64,000 nucleotides of DNA, from NCBI RefSeq assembly GCF_026011795.1, contig NZ_BRVS01000007.1:1-64000 (forward strand). The letters run 5' to 3'. The notes under the pieces are model-generated. The model had not been told where the DNA came from, did not search any database, and saw only the letters and a program-made list of their open reading frames with translations. The position numbers and the translations under genes were made by a program. Origin of the DNA: Arthrobacter mangrovi. GTDB taxonomy: Bacteria; Actinomycetota; Actinomycetes; Actinomycetales; Micrococcaceae. Below are positions 62,209 through 64,000 of this stretch, one piece after another (the first letter of the stretch is position 1; every line of letters starts with the position of its first letter).

Positions 62209-63827
62209 GCGTTATCCGTGTGATGGGAACCGAGACGGAGTATGGCATCCATGCTCCGAGTGATCCGCTGGCCAACTCCACGGTGCTCTCGTCCCAGATC
62301 ATCAATGCCTACGCCTCGACGGTGCGCGGCGGCATGGGGAACCTGGCCGGCACCAAGTGGGACTACACGGACGAGGAGCCGCTGCATGACGCCCGCGGCT
62401 GGTCCGTGTCCCGCGAGAACGCCGATCCCTCCCAGCTGACGGACCAGCCGCCGGTGCTCGACGCCGAGCAGATCGCGATGGCCGGCGGCCGGCCTCCGTC
62501 CAGCGAGTTCTACTCCGAGGATGCCGGCTCCGGCGGTGTCCTGATGAACATGGTGCTGAGCAACGGGGCGCGCCTCTATGTGGACCACGCCCATCCCGAA
62601 TACTCCAGCCCCGAAGTGACCAGCCCGCGCGACGGTGTGCTGTGGGACAAAGCCGGCGACGTCGTCGTACTCCACGCCCTGCGCCGCATAGCGCGGATGC
62701 CGGGGTTCGCCCCGGTCAATGTGTACAAGAACAACACCGACAACAAGTCCGTCTCCTACGGTGCCCACGAGAACTACCTCATGCCCCGCAGCGTGCCGTT
62801 CGGGAACATCGTCACGGGGCTCATCCCCTTCTTCGTTTCCCGGCAGGTCATCTGCGGTTCAGGACGCGTGGGGCTCGGGGCCATGGGCAAGCACGGGGGC
62901 TACCAGATCAGCCAGCGTGCCGACTTCTTCGAGGCGGAAGTTGGGCTGGAGACGACCATTCGGCGCCCCATCGTCAACACCCGGGACGAACCGCACGCCG
63001 TGGCGGAGAAGTACCGCCGCCTGCACGTCATCATCGGCGACGCCAACCTGAGCGAAATCTCGACCTACCTGCGGCTGGGAACGACGGCTCTCGTCCTCTC
63101 GATGATCGAGCATGGCGAGGCCCCGCGGATCGAGCTGCAGGAGCCGGTGCAGTCGCTGCAGGCCATCAGCCACGACCCTTCCCTGCAGCAGAAGGTCGCG
63201 CTGAAGGACGGCTCGATGGTAACCGGCCTCGACCTGCAGGAAATGTACCTGGAGGCGGCCCGGGAGCATTCCGCTAAGCATGGCCAGGACCACGGCCAGA
63301 CGGCGGACGTCCTGAACCGCTGGGGAGCCCTGCTGGACACCCTGCGGCGGGAGCCAATGGATGCCGCGGCACAGGTCGACTGGGTAGCCAAGCTCAAGCT
63401 GCTGCAGGCCTACCGGGACCGCGACTCGCTCGAATGGTCCGATGCCAGGCTCGGTCTGATCGACCTGCAGTACGCGGACGTCCGGCCGGAGAAGGGTCTC
63501 TACCACCGCCTCGCCGCGCGCGGCAAGATGGAGCGGCTCTTCACCGATGAGCAGATCGCCGCGGCCGTGACGGAACCGCCCCACGACACGAGGGCGTACT
63601 TCCGCGGAAAGTGCATCGAGCGCTTCCCGGCCGAGGTAGTCGGAGCCAGCTGGGATTCAGTGATTTTCGACCTGCCCAGCCGCCGGAAGCTGCAGCGCAT
63701 TCCCACCCGGGAGCCGCTGCGGGGGACCCGCGAACTGACCGGTCCGCTGTTCGATCAGGCGGCTTCGGCGGAGGAATTTATTTCAGCGTTGCTCGGCCCG
63801 GAAAGCGGGCCGGACGTGGCACGATAA
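62205..63827 (+). CDS. dop: Pup deamidase/depupylase Dop
   Basis: A 540-residue carboxylate-amine-ligase-fold enzyme that deamidates the C-terminal Gln of Pup and removes Pup from proteins. The N-terminal [10 protein letters not shown] carries the metal-binding Glu pair; [31 protein letters not shown] and the arginine segments of the ATP site follow. It is distinguished from PafA by the insert after the first strand ([14 protein letters not shown] region). GTG at 62205 overlaps the arc stop. pup begins 42 bases after its stop. Confidence 0.95.
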   Translation: MSVIRVMGTETEYGIHAPSDPLANSTVLSSQIINAYASTVRGGMGNLAGTKWDYTDEEPLHDARGWSVSRENADPSQLTDQPPVLDAEQIAMAGGRPPSSEFYSEDAGSGGVLMNMVLSNGARLYVDHAHPEYSSPEVTSPRDGVLWDKAGDVVVLHALRRIARMPGFAPVNVYKNNTDNKSVSYGAHENYLMPRSVPFGNIVTGLIPFFVSRQVICGSGRVGLGAMGKHGGYQISQRADFFEAEVGLETTIRRPIVNTRDEPHAVAEKYRRLHVIIGDANLSEISTYLRLGTTALVLSMIEHGEAPRIELQEPVQSLQAISHDPSLQQKVALKDGSMVTGLDLQEMYLEAAREHSAKHGQDHGQTADVLNRWGALLDTLRREPMDAAAQVDWVAKLKLLQAYRDRDSLEWSDARLGLIDLQYADVRPEKGLYHRLAARGKMERLFTDEQIAAAVTEPPHDTRAYFRGKCIERFPAEVVGASWDSVIFDLPSRRKLQRIPTREPLRGTRELTGPLFDQAASAEEFISALLGPESGPDVAR

Positions 63828-63869
63828 GCAGTAAGCAAGTGTGTCGAACCGCACGAAGAGGAGGCCGTC

Positions 63870-64000
63870 ATGGCAACCCAGGACCGCAAGAACGTGGAAG
63901 GCCGCGTACCGGAGGAGGAGTACGACGACGTACCCGAGTCGCCGGAACCCGCACCTGAGGCCGGGGCCCGGACCGAAACGGAGGGAACGGACGATTTGCT
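63870..64000 (+). CDS. pup: prokaryotic ubiquitin-like protein Pup (3' end outside window)
   Basis: The first 43 codons of Pup, beginning MATQDRKNVEGR, rich in Glu/Pro/Asp as expected for the disordered tag. GAGGAGG lies about six bases before the ATG. The helical part and the C-terminal GGE/GGQ lie beyond the window edge, so whether Dop must deamidate it cannot be read here. The order arc-dop-pup is the standard start of the actinobacterial proteasome operon; prcB and prcA should follow outside the window. Confidence 0.92.
   Translation, partial: MATQDRKNVEGRVPEEEYDDVPESPEPAPEAGARTETEGTDDL

Overview
The window is chromosomal DNA from a high-GC actinobacterium, most likely Arthrobacter or another member of the Micrococcaceae. 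The evidence is mycothiol genes (mshA, mshC), the Pup-proteasome block (arc/mpa, dop, pup), an actinobacterial GlgC/GlgA pair, DUF3099 and DUF5703 proteins, frequent GTG/TTG starts, ATGA or GTGA gene overlaps, and dense coding with no gap above 300 bases. I see no insertion sequence, prophage, integrase or CRISPR array. It reads as native chromosome, with an accessory-looking stretch in the middle. The species is an inference.

Layout. 1-9.6 kb: a truncated ABC-F ATPase, a three-gene SURF1 operon, FabG and an unusual SDR, a secreted GH26-like glycosidase, SerB, then an ABC ATPase, a TSUP permease and a SPOUT RNA methyltransferase. 9.6-16.6 kb: zinc-free ribosomal protein L31 with a possible structured leader, a domain-permuted lipoate ligase, a CotH lipoprotein, aminopeptidase N and a YeiH permease. 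16.6-20 kb: a cassette of circularly permuted ATP-grasp, alpha-E and transglutaminase proteins. 20-22.6 kb: divergent glgC and glgA. 22.6-29.1 kb: a fatty-acid locus with a TetR regulator and an acyl-CoA dehydrogenase/oxidase on one strand, and thiolase, large FabG and MaoC hydratase on the other. 29.1-31.7 kb: kynureninase and mshA. 31.8-34.9 kb: a compact type III polyketide synthase operon.

35-48 kb is the most accessory part. It holds a phosphoribosyltransferase, then a stand-alone ATP-grasp ligase translationally coupled to a CocE/NonD serine hydrolase, three small proteins, two GH13 alpha-glucan enzymes, a CBS-domain protein, a ThDP oxidase-type enzyme, an FUSC membrane protein and a universal stress protein. 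It looks like a stress and carbon-storage island. 48-54 kb: a YdjM-like membrane protein, a ferredoxin-like-fold protein, tRNA-Leu(GAG), an M20 peptidase, an acyl-CoA dehydrogenase, small conserved proteins and an aldo/keto reductase. 54-64 kb: core envelope, redox and proteolysis genes (uppP, mshC, PAC2, HAD phosphatase, M50 protease, trmI, arc, dop and the start of pup).

The best candidates for an undescribed system are the ATP-grasp/CocE pair (35.9-39.2 kb) with its flanking PRTase and small proteins, the CP-ATP-grasp/alpha-E/transglutaminase cassette (16.6-20.0 kb), and the three-gene type III PKS cluster (31.8-34.9 kb). All functions are read from motifs and gene order; no database search was run.
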